Assembly (NCBI GenBank): GCA_023460515.1
Contig: JAEWPS010000018.1
Coordinates: 124,001-188,000, forward strand
Length of the DNA stretch: 64,000 nucleotides
Source: Bacillota bacterium
GTDB taxonomy: Bacteria; Bacillota; Clostridia; TANB77; CAG-465
Direction of reading: 5' to 3'
Part shown: positions 51,861-60,284 of the stretch, piece after piece
How the letters are laid out: every line of letters begins with the position of its first letter
Numbering within the stretch: the stretch's first letter is position 1
Position numbers and translations under genes: made by a program
The notes under the pieces: generated by a model
The model's input: the letters and a program-made list of their open reading frames with translations, nothing else
The model's database searches: none
Told to the model about the DNA's origin: nothing

Positions 51861-53084
51861 TCAAGAAACTTCTTCTTTCGGCTTTCCTGCCTCTATTAGT
51901 ACATCATTTTTAAGTAAGAATAAACTAATAACAAGTATCAAAACCCCTGTTCCAAGAAGTAACCATTCAATTTTAAACATATCTGATAGTGGTCCAAATA
52001 TAATCATTCCAAGCGGCATAATAGCACTAGCTATCATCCCATATACTCCAAATACTCTTCCTAAATAATCTCCTTCTACTTTTTCTTGTAGCAATACAGT
52101 AGATGGAGTATTAAACATAGGCATAAAAATTCCAAATATACCCATAAAAATGAGATATACTATGAAAACAGGCACTATTCCAAGTGCAAATGTACATACT
52201 CCCATTGCAATACCGGATAACACCATTGTGTGTACCTTGTTTTTAAAACCGCCCCATGATGACATTAATATACCACCTATCATCATACCTATAGAAAAAG
52301 TAATCTCTATTAAAGTCAATCTCCATACATCATTACCAAAGCTACGTGTTACTTGTAATGGAGTTAAAAATGCTACAGGTGTAGCAAGAAAAAAGAATAA
52401 TGCACAAAACAAGAAAAATCTTTTAACATATGCATGACTTTTTATGTATTTAATTCCATTTTTGAAATCACTTAAATAACTTATTTCACTCTTTTCATTT
52501 GCTTTTGCGTGAGTAACTACTTTTACAAGTGTAATCATTGTTAAAACGCCTATAATAGCGGTAAAAACATCTATAAAAAATATTATTTCTATTTTTGTCA
52601 TTGTAAGTAACGCTCCACTAAGCATAGGTGAGGCAAGCATAACTAAAGATTGAATACTTCCATTTATTGCATTAACTTTAGTAAGTTTATCTTCTGGAAC
52701 AAGTTGTGGTAAAATGGCCCCTATTGCCGGTGTTTGAACTCCTGCGCCTAACGAACGCACAGCAGAAATTACAAAAAGTAACCACAATGCATCATATCCC
52801 ATGAAAAATAATATAGCCATAATTAGTGTAGATATTGCTATCATAGAGTCAGATAATACGATAAGTATCTTTCTATTATAACGATCTGCCCAAACTCCAG
52901 CAAATGGAGATATGAAGAAAGTAGGTAAAAATCCACATATAATTGATATTGTCATCATTAAACCCGACTGTGTCTTTAAAGTAATATACCACATAATTGC
53001 ATATTGAACCAGCGATGATCCAAATAGTGATATTGTTTGACTTGCTAAAAATAGTATTATGTTTTTTTTCCAATTTTGATTCAT
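51861..53084 (-). CDS. MFS transporter, macrolide-efflux (MefA)-like
   Basis: The 407-residue protein has about 12 predicted membrane segments and MFS motif A-like 'GVWADRYNRKILIVLSD' in the first cytoplasmic loop. 'PAIGAILPQLVPEDKLTKVNAINGS' is characteristic of the MFS_3/MefA group, which exports macrolides or other amphipathic compounds. Start 'MNQNWKKNIILFLASQTISL' matches the family. The substrate cannot be deduced. It lies 30 bases downstream of the MgtA-like gene and may be co-transcribed with it. Confidence 0.88.
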   Translation of the reverse strand: MNQNWKKNIILFLASQTISLFGSSLVQYAIMWYITLKTQSGLMMTISIICGFLPTFFISPFAGVWADRYNRKILIVLSDSMIAISTLIMAILFFMGYDALWLLFVISAVRSLGAGVQTPAIGAILPQLVPEDKLTKVNAINGSIQSLVMLASPMLSGALLTMTKIEIIFFIDVFTAIIGVLTMITLVKVVTHAKANEKSEISYLSDFKNGIKYIKSHAYVKRFFLFCALFFFLATPVAFLTPLQVTRSFGNDVWRLTLIEITFSIGMMIGGILMSSWGGFKNKVHTMVLSGIAMGVCTFALGIVPVFIVYLIFMGIFGIFMPMFNTPSTVLLQEKVEGDYLGRVFGVYGMIASAIMPLGMIIFGPLSDMFKIEWLLLGTGVLILVISLFLLKNDVLIEAGKPKEEVS

Positions 53085-53113
53085 TTAATTTTTTTCTCCA
53101 TTCAATTTATATT

Positions 53114-55732
53114 TTAGATCCATTCATTATATTTTTTAATATATATTTTCTTAGCAAATAAAGCAACTATACAATATAGTATTGGTACTATAAGAATTAC
53201 TGCAATGTACTTAAGTGGAATTGCTACTAATCCTATAAAGCTACCTAATATTGTAAAAGGTACTAGTATTGAGATTATACTAAATAATATTGAAGAAAAG
53301 TATACAGATTTTGATGCATTACTTTCCACAAAAGGCATTTTAGCTGTTCTTATAACATGTAATCCAACTAAGTTAGAAACTATACCATATGAGAACCAAA
53401 TTGTTTGAAATAATGCACTATCTGGTGCTCTTAAATCAAAACCAAACCATAATGTAGCAAAAACAATTAAATCAAAACATGAACTTAAAGGTCCCATAAA
53501 AATCATAAATCTCTTTAAACTAGATATATTTAATTTTCTAGGTTTCTGCAAATTATCGCTATCTACATTATCAAAAGGTATAGACAATTGTCCCATATCA
53601 TAAATTAAACTTTGAACAAGTAATTGTATAGGCGTAATTGGGAAAAAGGGTAATAAAATACTTGCAATTACTACTGAAAATACTTCACCAAAATTCATAC
53701 TTGCGGCTACTTTAATATATTTCATAAGATTTGTAAATGTTGCTCTACCTTCAAAAACACCATCTATTAAAACATTTAGATCTTTTTCTAATAAGATAAT
53801 ATCTGCTGTTTCTTTAGCAATATCTACCGCTGTATCAACAGAAATTCCTACATCAGAGTTTGTAAGTGATGGTGCATCATTTATACCATCACCCATATAA
53901 CCTACTACATTACCTTTTTCTTTTAGTAATCTTACAATTCTAGCTTTTTGTATAGGTGAAAGTTTTGCAAACACATTAACATCTTTTAATAAATGTATTA
54001 CACCTGCATCAGGTAAATTATCTACCTGATCTCCTGTAACAACTTTTGAAGTATTAATATCTACTTGATTACAGATTGATTTAGTAACAGCAACATTATC
54101 TCCTGTAAGTACTATTACTCTTATTCCAGCATCATTTAATTTTTTTATTGAATCTTTTGCACTGGCTTTAGGTGGATCTAAGAAACCAATAAAACCAACT
54201 AAAGTCATATCTTTTTCATCTTTTATCTCGAAATCTTCCATGCCGTTGGTATTTGATTTCTTGCATACTGCAATTACCCTCATACCCTCTTCATTTAATT
54301 TTTCAGCTATACCTTTTGCATTATCTTTAATTTGATCGGTTATATCAAAAACTTTATCATCATGTTCTACAAAAGAGCAAATATTTAAAATTTCTTCAAC
54401 AGCACCTTTAGTTACTAATACAATTTGGTTATCATCTTTAACAGCAATTGAAAGTCTTCTTCTCATAAAATCAAATGGTATTTCATCTACTTTTTTATAT
54501 TTTTCTGTTAAATGACTTAAATCATTTTGTAGCCCTCTGTTTATTACAGCTTCATCAATACTTCCTTTTAAACCAGTTTGAAAAAATGAATTTAGAAATG
54601 CATATTTTAAAACACCAATATTTTCATCTCCATGAACATCTAAATATTTTTCTAAAACAATTTTGTCCTCTGTTAATGTTCCTGTTTTATCTGTACATAA
54701 AATATTCATAGCTCCAAAACTTTGAATTGAATCTAACTTTTTAACAATAGTTTTTTTCTTAGACATTTTAATAGCGCCTTTAGATAAAGTTGAAGATAAT
54801 ATAACTGGAAGTAATAGTGGTGTTATTCCAATAGCTATTGCAACCGCAAATGTAAAAGTAGTTAACATATCGTGTTTCCATACATTAATAAAGAAAGTGA
54901 TTGGTATCATAATAAGCATAAACTTTATTAATAAATTACTTATATTTTCTATTTCTTTTCTAAAACCTGTTTTAGGTTTACCTTGAATTAAAGTATCTGC
55001 AACTTTTCCAAAATAAGTATTGTCTCCAATTTTCATAACAGCACATTTAGCTGACCCACTAATAACATTAGTGCCCATTAAACAAATTGTGTCTAAATCT
55101 GAAATACCAGAAATCTCATCTATAGATTTAGTTTGAGTATTTGTAAATTTTCTAACTGCATCTGATTCTCCAGTTAAAGAAGACTGTCCTAAATATAGAT
55201 CATTTGATTCAATAATTCTTAAATCAGCCGATACCATATCACCAGCTGAAAGAATAACTATATCATTTACAGTAAGATCCTTTACAAAAACTTTAACTTT
55301 TTCATTGTTTCTTAAAATTGTTGTAGTTGTAGATACTAATTCTTTTAGTTTTTCCGCAGCCTTATTAGATTTGTACTCTTGACTAAATTCTAGTAATGTA
55401 CTTATTAAAACTAATACAACTATAACTATTATGTTAGTATAACTAGGAACTTCTTGAAGTATTACATCTGTATAAAATAAAACACCTGTTATTCCAAGTA
55501 ATATAACATTAAAAGGACTAATAAGACTAGCAAAAAAATAGTTATACCATTTTTTGGGTTTGGATTGCTTAATCTCATTTTTACCATACTGCTCTTTATT
55601 TTTTATAGAATCTTCTTCATTTAACCCTTCAACATTAATTTTGTACTTTGATATAAACTCTTCTTTGGGTAAAATACAATCAATTCCATAGCTTTCTTTT
55701 ACATCAAATTTATCTAACTCTTGGTTTGTCAT
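53114..55732 (-). CDS. mgtA: Mg2+-importing P-type ATPase (MgtA/MgtB type)
   Basis: The 872-residue P3-type ATPase has actuator 'LTGESDAV', phosphorylation site 'DKTGTLTEDK', nucleotide-domain 'KGAVEEIL', 'GDGINDAPSL' and ten predicted membrane segments. The membrane region 'LLVQSLIYDMGQLSIPFDNVD' and 'GPLSSCFDLIVFATLWF' is diagnostic for MgtA/MgtB rather than Ca pumps. It imports Mg2+ under limitation. I looked for an M-box or other leader element upstream of 55732 and saw none. GAAGGT precedes the ATG. The MFS gene follows within 30 bases. Confidence 0.92.
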   Translation of the reverse strand: MTNQELDKFDVKESYGIDCILPKEEFISKYKINVEGLNEEDSIKNKEQYGKNEIKQSKPKKWYNYFFASLISPFNVILLGITGVLFYTDVILQEVPSYTNIIVIVVLVLISTLLEFSQEYKSNKAAEKLKELVSTTTTILRNNEKVKVFVKDLTVNDIVILSAGDMVSADLRIIESNDLYLGQSSLTGESDAVRKFTNTQTKSIDEISGISDLDTICLMGTNVISGSAKCAVMKIGDNTYFGKVADTLIQGKPKTGFRKEIENISNLLIKFMLIMIPITFFINVWKHDMLTTFTFAVAIAIGITPLLLPVILSSTLSKGAIKMSKKKTIVKKLDSIQSFGAMNILCTDKTGTLTEDKIVLEKYLDVHGDENIGVLKYAFLNSFFQTGLKGSIDEAVINRGLQNDLSHLTEKYKKVDEIPFDFMRRRLSIAVKDDNQIVLVTKGAVEEILNICSFVEHDDKVFDITDQIKDNAKGIAEKLNEEGMRVIAVCKKSNTNGMEDFEIKDEKDMTLVGFIGFLDPPKASAKDSIKKLNDAGIRVIVLTGDNVAVTKSICNQVDINTSKVVTGDQVDNLPDAGVIHLLKDVNVFAKLSPIQKARIVRLLKEKGNVVGYMGDGINDAPSLTNSDVGISVDTAVDIAKETADIILLEKDLNVLIDGVFEGRATFTNLMKYIKVAASMNFGEVFSVVIASILLPFFPITPIQLLVQSLIYDMGQLSIPFDNVDSDNLQKPRKLNISSLKRFMIFMGPLSSCFDLIVFATLWFGFDLRAPDSALFQTIWFSYGIVSNLVGLHVIRTAKMPFVESNASKSVYFSSILFSIISILVPFTILGSFIGLVAIPLKYIAVILIVPILYCIVALFAKKIYIKKYNEWI

Positions 55733-55886
55733 TTAAAGACCTTCTTTCTTAAAATATACTAGAGAAAATAATATTTCATTTTAATTTTAATAATATTTTT
55801 ATATAATTTTTGAAATATTATATCATAAAAAAGTAATATTTTCCACATTTTAATCTATAAATATTAAAAATAATAATATTTATAAA

Positions 55887-55925
55887 AAAAGCACAGTTGA
55901 ATTCAACTATACTCTTTTAAATTTA
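55887..55925 (-). terminator. Terminator of the membrane-protein/38-residue cassette
   Basis: On the minus strand AAAAGAGTATAGTTGAA pairs with TTCAACTGTGCTTTTTT at every position if G-U pairs are counted. The plus strand would have mismatches, so the element acts on minus-strand transcripts. Confidence 0.7.
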
Positions 55926-55975
55926 ATATAAATTTTCACTTTAAATTGGTGTTTAACCTTGTATCTGTATTTCTA

Positions 55976-56092
55976 TTATCTTTTTTCTCCATTATTTTTT
56001 TTTGAAAATGTTTCAAAAAGTCTTTGCGGTTTCATTGATTCTGGTGGTTTAGGTAATTTTACTTCAGTTTTTTTCTTATTAGCTTCATTCAT
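55976..56092 (-). CDS. 38-residue Pro/Lys-rich small protein
   Basis: This short gene is not obvious from length alone. An AAGGAGATGAG ribosome site overlaps the stop codon of the preceding membrane-protein gene, and an ATG at 56092 opens a 38-residue frame: 'MNEANKKKTEVKLPKPPESM' then 'KPQRLFETFSKKNNGEKR'. The product is basic, soluble and contains a K-L-P-K-P-P motif. Together with the 189-residue membrane protein it forms a tight two-gene unit between a 0A-box promoter and a terminator. I know no family. It could be a modulator, peptide partner or antidote of the membrane protein; this is inference from arrangement. Confidence 0.65.
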   Translation of the reverse strand: MNEANKKKTEVKLPKPPESMKPQRLFETFSKKNNGEKR

Positions 56093-56108
56093 TATTTCTC
56101 ATCTCCTT

Positions 56109-56678
56109 CTAAATATTTTTAATTATAATTTCTAATGGTTTTTCAAATCCAATTATAATTACTCCAATGATTCCTATAATTATCAAAGAAAAAAATAATA
56201 ATTTTGTAAATTCTAAATTTTTTTCAGTCCTTATATCATTTACTTCTTTATTAAGAGTTGCTGATTCTATAAGAACTTCTTCAAAATACTTTATTTTCAT
56301 TTTACTAATTAATTCTTCTTTTGTTTCACTCTTATTTCTGAAATCTTCAAAATATTGCGAATAAAAGTCTTCAACTTCAGAAAACTTTTTCTGCATTATT
56401 TTTGAGTTTGGAATATACCAATATCCTAACATATTATTAGCATTAAATAATGAATAAAAATTAGCAACAATCAAAACTATTATTATACTTAATCCTTCTA
56501 ATTGTAATATCAAATTAATATTCACATTTCCAATTAAATTCTTAATTATATATATAGCTATACCAGAGAAACCTGTTAATAAAGTAATATATAAGGATAC
56601 TTTATTGTTTAATACATCTTTTCTATTTATTTCGTATTCATACATTTCTTTTTGTATTTCATATTCAAAATCTTTCAT
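56109..56678 (-). CDS. Three-segment membrane protein, function unknown
   Basis: The 189-residue protein has a charged, helical N-terminus ('DFEYEIQKEMYEYEINRKD'), two close membrane segments (about 28-48 and 55-75), a long cytoplasmic-type helix pair (about 85-155) and a C-terminal membrane segment (about 158-180). The layout resembles SLATT-type two-helix effector proteins loosely, but I cannot assign a family. The promoter has a Spo0A box and extended -10 like those of the RHS and KPVIYLYP genes. A 38-residue gene is coupled directly downstream. Confidence 0.7.
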   Translation of the reverse strand: MKDFEYEIQKEMYEYEINRKDVLNNKVSLYITLLTGFSGIAIYIIKNLIGNVNINLILQLEGLSIIIVLIVANFYSLFNANNMLGYWYIPNSKIMQKKFSEVEDFYSQYFEDFRNKSETKEELISKMKIKYFEEVLIESATLNKEVNDIRTEKNLEFTKLLFFSLIIIGIIGVIIIGFEKPLEIIIKNI

Positions 56679-56710
56679 TTATTTTTTCCTTCTTTTCAAC
56701 CTTTTGCATT

Positions 56711-56744
56711 ATTTTAACATGTTTTTTATTTATATTCTGTCGAA
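56711..56744 (-). promoter_or_regulatory. Promoter with Spo0A box for the membrane-protein cassette
   Basis: Minus-strand TTCGACA (56744-56738), 21-nt gap, TAAAAT (56716-56711) with TGT before it (extended -10). Confidence 0.55.
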
Positions 56745-56760
56745 AATTGTAAAAAACAAT

Positions 56761-56800
56761 AAAAATAAGTAAAACTTTGTATTAATTTTACTTATTTTCA
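56761..56800 (-). terminator. Terminator of rlmD
   Basis: AAAATAAGTAAAA pairs with TTTTACTTATTTT (56786-56798) around an 11-nt loop, 18 bases past the stop at 56818. Confidence 0.75.
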
Positions 56801-56817
56801 CTTTATGAAATTGTTTT

Positions 56818-58170
56818 TTATTTTCTTTCAAGTACGGCAACACACTCTACATGAGCAGTTTGTGGAAACATATCTACAGGTGTTATATTAGTTACTGTAT
56901 ATTTACTACTTAATAATTTTAAATCTCTTGCTAAAGTAGCGGGATTACAACTTACATATCCTATTTTTTCAGCATTAAAATCTAGTATATATTGTATGCT
57001 TTTTTCATCAAGCCCTTTTCTAGGAGGATCTACTACTATCACAGTTGGAATTATATTGCTATTTTTAAATATTTCTATTTTATCTTCCACACTACCCGCT
57101 ATATATTCACAGTTTTTAATTTCATTTAATAGTATATTTTTATTAGCCATTTCTACAGCTTCTTTTTCTATTTCTATACCGTATACTTTTTTCACATAAT
57201 CACTTAGAAATATACCTATTGTACCTACTCCACTATATAAATCAAATAAAATATCATTATGACTTAAATTTAATCCTTCTTTTAGTACATTATACAATAC
57301 TTCTACTTGAACTGTATTTACTTGAAAAAAAGATTTAGGTGATATATAAAAGCAATGGTTTCCAATTATATCTGTTATATATTTTTCACCATATATTTGA
57401 ATAGTTTCATCTCCTAATATCTCATTTGTTTTACTTTCATTTAAATTTAAAAAGATACCTTTTATATTTTCTTTATTTAATTCACTTACAACCTTTTGGA
57501 ATCTAACATCTTTTAATAATTGTCTATTATTTACTACAATTACTATCATTATTTCACTAGTATGATATCCCCTTTTTATAACTATATGTCTAATATCTCC
57601 ACTAAAATCTATTTCATTATAACCAGAAAAATCATATTCCATAAGTTTTTCAAATACAACTTTAGATAAAATATCTATTACCCTATTTTGTATATAGCAA
57701 CAATTATTCTCTACAATATTATGTGTTCTTTTTGAATAAAATCCTATCTTATTTTCTCCATTTATACTTCTAACTGGATATTGCACTTTATTTCTATAGT
57801 AATATGGAAGTCCCATACCAACAATGCTATTTAATGTGCCAAATTCTACCCCTTGTCTATTAAGAGTATTTTTAACAATATTAGTTTTAAGACTTAATTG
57901 AAAGTCGTACTTAATATGTTGAGATTCACAACCTCCACATGTTTTAAATACAGGACATATGGTATCTTCAATTCTACTATCAGCCTTTTTATTTATCTGC
58001 TCAATTTTACCAATAGCATAACTAGAAGTAATTTTAATTATACGTACATCAATATTCTCACCTTTAATACCTCCAGGTACAAATATAATCATTTTATCTA
58101 CCTTAGCTATACCTTCAAAATTAATTCCATTGTCGACTATATCTACAGTTAATACATCGTTCTTTTTCAA
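56818..58170 (-). CDS. rlmD: 23S rRNA (uracil-5-)-methyltransferase, RumA/RlmCD family
   Basis: The 450-residue enzyme has an N-terminal TRAM domain ('GEGIAKVD'-like, here 'FEGIAKVDKMIIFVPGGIKGE'). An Fe-S cluster motif 'CPVFKTCGGCESQH' follows, then a SAM-binding core ('DLYSGVGTIGIFLS', 'GIEIEKEAVEMA'), 'VVDPPRKGLD' and the catalytic Cys loop 'YVSCNPATLARDL'. Gram-positive members (RlmCD) methylate U747 and/or U1939 of 23S rRNA. The start is TTG at 58170 after AGGAGAG. A single-gene unit. Confidence 0.93.
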   Translation of the reverse strand: MKKNDVLTVDIVDNGINFEGIAKVDKMIIFVPGGIKGENIDVRIIKITSSYAIGKIEQINKKADSRIEDTICPVFKTCGGCESQHIKYDFQLSLKTNIVKNTLNRQGVEFGTLNSIVGMGLPYYYRNKVQYPVRSINGENKIGFYSKRTHNIVENNCCYIQNRVIDILSKVVFEKLMEYDFSGYNEIDFSGDIRHIVIKRGYHTSEIMIVIVVNNRQLLKDVRFQKVVSELNKENIKGIFLNLNESKTNEILGDETIQIYGEKYITDIIGNHCFYISPKSFFQVNTVQVEVLYNVLKEGLNLSHNDILFDLYSGVGTIGIFLSDYVKKVYGIEIEKEAVEMANKNILLNEIKNCEYIAGSVEDKIEIFKNSNIIPTVIVVDPPRKGLDEKSIQYILDFNAEKIGYVSCNPATLARDLKLLSSKYTVTNITPVDMFPQTAHVECVAVLERK

Positions 58171-58333
58171 TGTCTCTCTCCTTTTTAACAGTTATATTGT
58201 ACCAAAAAAAAATCTGTTAGTCAATAGATAATATAGTAACATTTTTGTTTTAAAAGAATATAGTATATTAAGTTAAAGATAATTACACTAACCTACATAA
58301 CAATATCTTAAACTTAAAAGGAGTGAAAATTAT

Positions 58334-58516
58334 ATGATATCCAGAAATCAATTGTTCGTCTTACTTATAACTCTTGCTTTTATATTTCTAATTTGTAGTA
58401 AGGATAGATACTCTACACCATTGAACTTTGATACCTTTTTCGGGGTAGATGGTTCAAACCCTTTCTCACGGAGGGTTATTATAACACAAAGGGGGGAAAT
58501 ATATAATGATGGATGA
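58334..58516 (+). CDS. 60-residue single-span small protein
   Basis: The ATG at 58334 follows GGAGTG. The product has one hydrophobic segment (about 7-21, 'LFVLLITLAFIFLIC') and a short polar tail. Its last 11 bases overlap the start of the Cys-rich gene downstream. No family is recognised. Placement before a Cys-rich small gene in a spore former suggests a spore-surface context, but the evidence is thin. Confidence 0.5.
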   Translation: MISRNQLFVLLITLAFIFLICSKDRYSTPLNFDTFFGVDGSNPFSRRVIITQRGEIYNDG

Positions 58517-58646
58517 AAGATGTGGATGCAATACAGGTTGCGGATGTAACACTGGATGCGGAGGAGGATTATTCGGCGGCGGAAATTCTTGCTGTTGTAT
58601 AATAATTGTTGTAGTACTTATATTAATTTGTTGTTGCTGTAACTAG
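58506..58646 (+). CDS. 46-residue Cys-rich single-span protein
   Basis: A GGGGGG ribosome site (58491-58496) precedes the ATG at 58506. The product starts 'MMDERCGCNTGCGCNTGCGG', has 'GLFGGGNS' and ends with a hydrophobic helix bounded by cysteines: 'CCCIIIVVVLILICCCCN'. Twelve of 46 residues are Cys. The C-terminal helix recalls the small YjcZ-type sporulation membrane peptides. The N-terminal C-x-C/C-G-C pattern could bind metal or cross-link. A terminator follows at 58671. I regard the gene as real because of its ribosome site, codon-pattern repeats and terminator; function unknown. Confidence 0.7.
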   Translation: MMDERCGCNTGCGCNTGCGGGLFGGGNSCCCIIIVVVLILICCCCN

Positions 58647-58670
58647 TATAACATATAATTTTTAAACTAT

Positions 58671-58703
58671 AAAACCAGTCATAATTTTATGGCTGGTTTT
58701 ATG
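58671..58703 (+). terminator. Terminator of the Cys-rich small gene
   Basis: AAAACCAG.CATAA pairs with TTATG.CTGGTTTT (58687-58700). Confidence 0.85.
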
Positions 58704-58720
58704 TGTTATACTAAATTTAT

Positions 58721-58749
58721 TTGATTTTACATAATATGTATGATATAAT
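58721..58749 (+). promoter_or_regulatory. Sigma-A promoter
   Basis: TTGATT (58721-58726), 17-nt spacer, TATAAT (58744-58749). It fixes the start of the next gene at 58802. Confidence 0.8.
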
Positions 58750-58801
58750 TAGTCTGTGTAAAACAGTTAATCCTTATTTAACTAAAAAAGGAGGTATTAA
58801 T

Positions 58802-59146
58802 ATGGAATATCCAAAAGTTATTGAAAAAATAATATTGAAAGAAGGATCCACTTACGAAGAGCTACGACAAATAATTATTGATAACATTCAAGAAGTTGAA
58901 CAAGATCTATGGGAATTTGAAATTGATAAACTAAAATTTCCAATAAAGCTCAGCGATAATGAAGTATTCGAATTTTTAGAGTTCTTCTTCCTTCATGAAT
59001 ATGACAAATCTGTATATGTTAATATATATACTAGTGAAGGAAAAATTGTAGTGGAATGTGATAGGTGCTTTGAAGGATCTATGCTTGCTTTTATTTCAAT
59101 ATTTACTATTGGAATAATCACATTAATAGTTATGATACTAAAATAA
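58802..59146 (+). CDS. Hypothetical protein with C-terminal membrane anchor
   Basis: The 114-residue product is acidic and helical for ~90 residues ('STYEELRQIIIDNIQEVEQD', 'LEFFFLHEYDKSVYVNI') and ends with one membrane segment ('AFISIFTIGIITLIVMIL'), i.e. tail-anchored with the bulk in the cytosol. The ATG at 58802 has AGGAGGT; an in-frame start at 58721 lies inside the promoter and is impossible. A single-gene unit with a clear terminator. No family recognised. Confidence 0.75.
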   Translation: MEYPKVIEKIILKEGSTYEELRQIIIDNIQEVEQDLWEFEIDKLKFPIKLSDNEVFEFLEFFFLHEYDKSVYVNIYTSEGKIVVECDRCFEGSMLAFISIFTIGIITLIVMILK

Positions 59147-59153
59147 GATATGG

Positions 59154-59180
59154 GAGGTGACATTTATTTGTCACCTCTTT
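59154..59180 (+). terminator. Terminator
   Basis: GAGGTGACA (59154-59162) pairs with TGTCACCTC (59169-59177), followed by TTT. Confidence 0.85.
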
Positions 59181-59226
59181 CATATTTATATAACCTTACT
59201 CATATAATTTAGCAGGAGGTGATTAA

Positions 59227-60105
59227 ATGATATTTAAAGGTGCGGCTACTGCTATTGTTACTCCATTTGATGATAATTTAAATGTAAATTATGCCAAACT
59301 AAAAGAATTAATTGAATTTCAAATTTCAAATGGAATTAAAGCAATAGTTGTATGTGGTACAACAGGAGAGTCTTCTACTCTTACAGATGCGGAAAAAAAA
59401 GAAATTATACGTTATACTGTTCAAGTAGTAAATAAAAGAGTCCCTGTCATAGCTGGCACAGGAACAAATAATACGGCATACTCAATAGAATTATCTAAAT
59501 ATGCTGAAAAGGTTAATGTTGATGGTTTATTACTTGTTACACCATATTATAATAAATGTACACAAGACGGTTTATATATGCATTTTTGTGAGATTGCAAA
59601 GTCTGTAAATTTACCTATAATAGTATATAACGTCCCATCTAGGACTTCAGTAAATATATCTGTAGATACTGTAGTTAAATTGTCTAAAGTACCTAATATA
59701 ATTGGAATAAAAGAAGCAAGTTCAGATTTATCTCAAATAGCAGATATTCTATCTAAAGTTGATGAAAGTTTTGATGTATATTCTGGTAATGATGATCAAA
59801 TTCTTCCTATTTTATCTTTAGGTGGTAAAGGTGTAATTTCAGTACTTAGTAACATACTTCCAAAAGAAACAAATAACTTATGTCAGTTATATTTTGATAA
59901 TAATACAGAGCAAGCTAAATTATTACAACTAAGATATTTAAAACTAATTAAAAGCTTATTTATTGAAGTTAATCCTATACCTATAAAAGAATGTATGAAT
60001 ATTTTGGGGTATAATGTTGGAGGAACAAGGTTACCCCTTTCAAAAATGAGTGATAAAAATATACAAACTTTAAAAGATACCTTAAAAGAATTTAATCTAA
60101 CATAA
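59227..60105 (+). CDS. dapA: 4-hydroxy-tetrahydrodipicolinate synthase
   Basis: The 292-residue TIM-barrel aldolase has the DapA signatures: 'GAATAIVTPF', 'CGTTGESSTLT', 'GTGTNNTAYSIELS', Tyr in 'VYNVPSRT', Schiff-base Lys in 'IGIKEASSDL', and 'YSGNDDQILP'. It condenses pyruvate and aspartate semialdehyde in the lysine/diaminopimelate pathway. Its product is also the substrate for dipicolinate synthase, whose subunit B gene lies at 31.1 kb. AGGAGGTGAT precedes the ATG. No other lysine-pathway gene is adjacent. Confidence 0.95.
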   Translation: MIFKGAATAIVTPFDDNLNVNYAKLKELIEFQISNGIKAIVVCGTTGESSTLTDAEKKEIIRYTVQVVNKRVPVIAGTGTNNTAYSIELSKYAEKVNVDGLLLVTPYYNKCTQDGLYMHFCEIAKSVNLPIIVYNVPSRTSVNISVDTVVKLSKVPNIIGIKEASSDLSQIADILSKVDESFDVYSGNDDQILPILSLGGKGVISVLSNILPKETNNLCQLYFDNNTEQAKLLQLRYLKLIKSLFIEVNPIPIKECMNILGYNVGGTRLPLSKMSDKNIQTLKDTLKEFNLT

Positions 60106-60119
60106 AATGTTATACTTAT

Positions 60120-60171
60120 ATAATAACATCAGTAATATTAGAAAATCATATTATTACTGATGTTATTCCTT
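60120..60171 (+). terminator. Terminator of dapA
   Basis: AATAACATCAGTAATA pairs with TATTACTGATGTTATT around an AT-rich loop. Confidence 0.8.
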
Positions 60172-60226
60172 ATTTGCTTTTTTATAATACTCATTCATTA
60201 TGTTCTTAAGTTAGCATATTAAACTC

Positions 60227-60255
60227 TTGCTAAGTAATATTAGCTGTGATATAAT
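60227..60255 (+). promoter_or_regulatory. Promoter of the TtcA-like gene
   Basis: TTGCTA (60227-60232), 17-nt spacer, TATAAT (60250-60255) preceded by TGA (extended -10). Confidence 0.7.
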
Positions 60256-60284
60256 ATATTTATTAGTTTAAAGGAGAAAATAAT

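Noticed and set aside
51861..53084. Named macrolide-resistance gene
   Set aside because: Only family-level similarity to MefA-type exporters is visible; a resistance phenotype cannot be claimed.
55733..55886. Mg2+ riboswitch or leader peptide for the MgtA-type ATPase
   Set aside because: The region upstream of the start is short, AT-rich and shows no M-box-like conserved stems.
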